In this document: positions 60,802 to 64,000 of the stretch, in pieces
Numbering within the stretch: the first letter of the stretch is position 1
How the letters are laid out: each line of letters opens with the position of its first letter
Assembly (NCBI GenBank): GCA_965211775.1
Contig: OZ242974.1
Span: 806,001 to 870,000 of the forward strand
Origin: Thiodiazotropha sp040506975
GTDB lineage: Bacteria; Pseudomonadota; Gammaproteobacteria; Chromatiales; Chromatiaceae
Direction: 5' to 3'
DNA length: 64,000 bases
Position numbers and translations under genes: made by a program
Notes under the pieces: generated by a model
Databases searched by the model: none
Told to the model about the DNA's origin: nothing
What the model saw: the letters and a program-made list of their open reading frames with translations, nothing else

Positions 60802-62562
60802 TCACATCTTCTCAGGTGCTGAAACACCAAGCAGATTCAAGCCGTTACGCACAACCTGCCGGGTAGCCAGGATGAGCTGCAGCCTGGCATTCCGCAGTGC
60901 GGTATCCGGGATCAGGAATTTATGGGCGTTGTAATAGGTATGGAAATCGTTGGCCAGATCACGCAGGTAGTGGGTCAGCTGGTGGGGTTCTTCATGCAGT
61001 GCGGACGCCTCCACGATTTCCGGATACCTGGCCAGGCTGGTGATCAGCGCCTGCTCATGGGATTCGCTCAACAGGGCGTAGTCGACCGCTGTTGGATCAT
61101 CCTCGACGGAGATTGACTGCTCTGCGGCCTGTTGAAAAACGCTGCAGATCCGGGCGTGGGCATACTGCACATAGTAGACCGGATTATCATTCGATTGGGA
61201 CTTCGCCAGATCGAGATCGAAATCCATGTGCTGTTCGCATTTACGCATCACATAGAAGAACCGGGCGGCATCGGCGCCGACCTCCTTGCGCAGTTCCCGC
61301 AAGGTGACGAACTGGCCGGAGCGGGTGGACATCTGCACCTTCTCACCACTGCGATAGAGAATCGCAAACTGCACCAGCAGGACATCGAGTTTGGAGGGGT
61401 CGTCACCCAGTGCCTGCAGGGCCGCCTTCACCCGTGGAACATAGCCGTGGTGGTCTGCGCCCCAGACATCGATGACCCGATCGAAACCCCGTTCCAGTTT
61501 ATCCATGTGGTAGGCGATATCGGATGCGAAATAGGTGGTTTGTCCATTGTCGCGAATGACCACCCGGTCCTTTTCATCGCCATAGTCGGTTGAGCGAAAC
61601 CAGACCGCCCCGTCCTTGTCATAGAGATGCCCCGCGTTACGCAGTCGCGCTATGGCCCGGGTCACGGAACCGCTCTCGGTCAGGCTGCGCTCTGAATACC
61701 ACTCATCGTAGCTGACGCCAAACAGACCCAGGTCATCGCGGATATCGTCGAGAATTGTGTTGAGACCCAATTCGAAGACAAACCGGTAGCGGTTGTCTCC
61801 CAGCAGCTGTTTGGCCCGATCGATCAGGCCATCGATGTGGGCCTCCTTGTCGCCACCAGCGGGTTCGTCCGGCGGGACATCGTGGAAAACGGTTTCAGCA
61901 TCGTGTCTATAGGCCTCCCCGTGATCCCGGTGCATGGTTGCCGCGATGTCCCATACATAGTCCCCCCGGTAGCCGTTGGCTGGAAAGGTCAGTGCTTCGT
62001 CGCACAGCTCGAGATAGCGCAGCCAGACCGAGGTGGCCAGGATATCCATCTGCCTGCCGGCGTCATTCACATAGTATTCGCGATGCACAGCGAATCCGAT
62101 AGCCTGCAGCAGGTCGGCCACCACCGATCCATAGGCCGCGCCGCGTCCATGCCCCACATGCAGCGGGCCGGTGGGGTTGGCAGAGACGAATTCGACCTGG
62201 ATGCGCTTGCCTTTGCCCAGCTCACTGCGGCCGTAGCCGTGGCCCTGCTCGATGATGGCGGGTATCAGGCTGTGATAGGCCGTCGCGGTCAGGGTGAAGT
62301 TGATGAAACCTGGGCCCGCAATATCGCAACGTTCGATCAGATCGGATGCCGGGAGGGCGTCGAGAAGTCGCTGAGCCAGCGCCCTGGGGCTGGTGCGGGC
62401 GGGTCTGGCAAGCGCCATGGCGATATTGGTGGCGAAGTCACCGTGCCGGCTATCTTTGGTGCGTTCGATCTTGGGGACAGGCATAGCCTCTTGTGGTATC
62501 ACGCCGTCCAGGACCAGTTGCTTCAGTGCCGCCTGTACCAGTTGCTCAATCTGCTTCTTCAT
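60802..62562 (-). CDS. argS: Arginyl-tRNA synthetase
   Basis: Class I aminoacyl-tRNA synthetase of 586 aa. The HIGH-type motif is HVGHGRG (residues 135-141). The usual KMSKS site reads VQMSTRSGQFVTL, typical of this family. The N-terminal Add1 domain and the C-terminal DALR anticodon domain (HQLTHYLRDLANDFHTYYNAHKFL) are complete. It is followed by the SPOR gene. Confidence 0.97.
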   Translation of the reverse strand: MKKQIEQLVQAALKQLVLDGVIPQEAMPVPKIERTKDSRHGDFATNIAMALARPARTSPRALAQRLLDALPASDLIERCDIAGPGFINFTLTATAYHSLIPAIIEQGHGYGRSELGKGKRIQVEFVSANPTGPLHVGHGRGAAYGSVVADLLQAIGFAVHREYYVNDAGRQMDILATSVWLRYLELCDEALTFPANGYRGDYVWDIAATMHRDHGEAYRHDAETVFHDVPPDEPAGGDKEAHIDGLIDRAKQLLGDNRYRFVFELGLNTILDDIRDDLGLFGVSYDEWYSERSLTESGSVTRAIARLRNAGHLYDKDGAVWFRSTDYGDEKDRVVIRDNGQTTYFASDIAYHMDKLERGFDRVIDVWGADHHGYVPRVKAALQALGDDPSKLDVLLVQFAILYRSGEKVQMSTRSGQFVTLRELRKEVGADAARFFYVMRKCEQHMDFDLDLAKSQSNDNPVYYVQYAHARICSVFQQAAEQSISVEDDPTAVDYALLSESHEQALITSLARYPEIVEASALHEEPHQLTHYLRDLANDFHTYYNAHKFLIPDTALRNARLQLILATRQVVRNGLNLLGVSAPEKM

Positions 62563-62734
62563 CTTGTCTGTGGAATTGCCGGTTTCAAGGGCGGCAAGGA
62601 TACCAGGAATCGGGTCTTTCAGGGGAGGGGGAGACTCTAATTTTCGGTCAGAAATGGTTCATTTTCCGGTCATATGGCTGTCATTCCCTGTTTCTACACT
62701 ACCTATAACAATGAATTCTGAGGAAAAAAAGTTT

Positions 62735-63085
62735 ATGTCAGTAGAAAGACGCCACAATAAACGCTATCCCATGTCAGGGGAAGTCTATATCCGCTATCGC
62801 AAGCAGCAGGTCTTTCCCGCCAATGCGGTTAACTGCTCAATGCGGGGGATCTATCTGCATACCCGCAGCCTGACCATGCTGACAGGGGCGATGGTCGAGT
62901 TGGCGTTTTTCTGCGCTGGCAGGCATTGGGCAGTCACGGGTATTGTGACCCACTGCCAGAAGGACGGGGTCGGTATCATGTTTTGGCGGCCCCAACCGGA
63001 ACTCTACGATGCGGTGATCGCCTCGGCATCCGGTAACCGGCCCATTGCTCATCAGGATGGGGCGGCCAGCGAGGCTGTCATCTGA
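62735..63085 (+). CDS. PilZ-domain protein
   Basis: A 116-aa protein with the PilZ c-di-GMP motifs RRHNKRYPM near the start and NCSMRGIYLHT, a slightly changed form of the [D/N]xSxxG block. PilZ proteins read c-di-GMP to control surface or motility functions. The frame is open to 62393, overlapping argS; ATG 62735 with GAGGA at 62720-62724 is chosen. ATG 62711 is an alternative. It is a single gene between argS and phoB. Confidence 0.85.
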   Translation: MSVERRHNKRYPMSGEVYIRYRKQQVFPANAVNCSMRGIYLHTRSLTMLTGAMVELAFFCAGRHWAVTGIVTHCQKDGVGIMFWRPQPELYDAVIASASGNRPIAHQDGAASEAVI

Positions 63086-63184
63086 TCCAGGCCAGCCGAC
63101 ACGACCTGCCGTGGCCGATTGACTGGAGGCTGGCCTGAATATGTCCGGAGAATCCCGGGATGATTCTCCCTGTGGATTCCACGG

Positions 63185-63218
63185 CTGTCATCTTTGTGTA
63201 ACAAACCTCCTGTTTAAT
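63185..63218 (+). promoter_or_regulatory. Pho box and -10 of phoB
   Basis: CTGTCAT (63185) and GTGTAAC (63196) are spaced by four bases and match the Pho-box consensus at 13 of 14 positions. A -10-like TTTAAT (63213-63218) starts 10 bases after the box. It implies autoregulation and shows that translation must begin after this point, at ATG 63250. Confidence 0.82.
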
Positions 63219-63249
63219 GGCTGACTTCACAGTCAATAGAGATACCGTG

Positions 63250-63942
63250 ATGACAGTCCCCAGAATACTTGCAGTAGATGATGAACCCGCTGTCGGTGAA
63301 ATGTTGCGGTTTATTCTGGAGCAGGACGGGTTTCAGGCGGATTTTGTCGAAAATGCGACCCAGGCCATCAATCAGATCCGCAAAGCCAAGCCGGATCTGA
63401 TTCTGCTCGACTGGATGCTGCCGGGCATGAGCGGTCTGGAACTGGCGGGCAGGTTGAAGAAGGACCGCGAGACGGCATCGATCCCGATTATCATGCTGAC
63501 GGCCAAGGGCGAGGAGGATGACAAGGTTCGCGGTCTCGATATCGGCGCTGAAGACTATGTCACCAAACCCTTCTCAGCCAGGGAGCTGCTGGCCAGAATC
63601 CGCTCTATCCTGCGGCGTGTATCGCCCCTGTTGGCCGGGAATCTGCTCGAATGCGGCGGGCTTGCCCTCGATCCGCTGAGCCATAGGATCACCTCTGACG
63701 GTGATGATGTCGATCTTGGTCCCACCGAGTTCAGGCTATTGCACTTCTTCATGTCTCATCGCGAAAGGGTCTTCACCCGGGGCCAATTGCTGGATCAGGT
63801 GTGGGGCACAAACGTCTATATTGAAGAGCGTACGGTGGATGTCCACATCCGGCGCCTGCGTAAGGCCCTGGAACCCACCGCTAAGGATAAGCTGCTGCAG
63901 ACTGTGCGTGGAGCGGGTTATCGATTTTCGAATAAGCGCTGA
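63250..63942 (+). CDS. phoB: Phosphate regulon response regulator PhoB
   Basis: OmpR/PhoB-type regulator of 230 aa. The receiver has Asp54 (ILLDWMLPGMSG), Thr and Lys (VTKPFSARELLARI). The C-terminal winged helix ends LRKALEPTAKDKLLQTVRGAGYRFS, with RTVDVHIRRLR as the DNA-contact helix. ATG 63250 is preferred to 63217 because the latter overlaps the Pho promoter's -10. phoR probably lies beyond the window edge. It likely controls the Pho box at 8610 as well as its own. Confidence 0.9.
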   Translation: MTVPRILAVDDEPAVGEMLRFILEQDGFQADFVENATQAINQIRKAKPDLILLDWMLPGMSGLELAGRLKKDRETASIPIIMLTAKGEEDDKVRGLDIGAEDYVTKPFSARELLARIRSILRRVSPLLAGNLLECGGLALDPLSHRITSDGDDVDLGPTEFRLLHFFMSHRERVFTRGQLLDQVWGTNVYIEERTVDVHIRRLRKALEPTAKDKLLQTVRGAGYRFSNKR

Positions 63943-64000
63943 TCCCGGAAGCACGCTCTTCCTCATTTCAAGCGGCTCTAGATAAAGAAAGAGCAAGCTT

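Noticed and set aside
62678..62695. CTGTCAT upstream of the PilZ gene as a Pho box
   Set aside because: The second heptamer at the required spacing does not match the consensus.
1..64000. tRNA, rRNA genes and CRISPR arrays
   Set aside because: No T-loop GTTCRANNC contexts with acceptor pairing, no rRNA-like stretches and no regularly spaced repeats were seen by eye.

Overview
The window reads as chromosome of a gammaproteobacterium. Evidence is the set of single-copy housekeeping genes of gammaproteobacterial type (metH, argS, hemB, aroE, prlC, tsaC, ttcA, feoABC, a phoB response regulator), E. coli-like Pho-box and Fur-box architecture, and GC-rich coding sequence. The mix of many signalling proteins, phosphate transporters and IS1380-type insertions fits an environmental lineage, possibly close to sulfur-oxidising Chromatiales or symbiont relatives; that placement is inference only. 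No rRNA, tRNA or CRISPR array was seen.

Layout. 1-8.3 kb: CNNM/CorC membrane protein, UspA, a Na/Pi cotransporter, a phosphatase plus P-loop pair, and the Pit phosphate permease with its DUF47 partner. 8.6-10.6 kb: a Pho-box-preceded small Cys protein whose stop codon carries an IS1380-like element. 10.7-13.2 kb: envelope proteins (His-rich, a frameshifted GlyGly-tailed protein, a LEA2 protein). 13.3-19.3 kb: metH, a response-regulator gene split by an amber codon, msrA. 19.4-24.5 kb: two inverted copies of one 1568-bp IS around dienelactone hydrolase, OsmC and a UDG-family gene. 24.5-30.1 kb: oxidoreductase, heme-type sensor kinase and two response regulators with HD-GYP-like and HDOD outputs. 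30.4-40.1 kb: nfeD/SPFH, ttcA-CBS-permease, prlC with a CNP1-like gene, lemA/GIDE, gamma carbonic anhydrase. 40.1-47.1 kb: repeats and two more IS copies around aroE, hemB, thioredoxin and tsaC. 47.1-64 kb: SBP-PAS sensor, mlaC, a Met-rich repeat protein, ppk2, ClC channel, feoABC, chemoreceptor, argS, PilZ and phoB.

Two themes stand out. First, phosphate: two transport systems, PPK2, phoB with its own Pho box, and a second Pho-box promoter in front of an uncharacterised 112-aa Cys protein. Second, ongoing gene damage: five IS1380-family insertions with clear CTAA/CTAG target duplications, one of which has replaced the C-terminus of a dienelactone hydrolase, plus three further reading-frame lesions (G-run frameshift, amber codon, lost N-terminal anchor of a sensor kinase). 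Several intergenic repeat families are also present, including a dispersed motif built around GGGCC-N-GTTAACAC.
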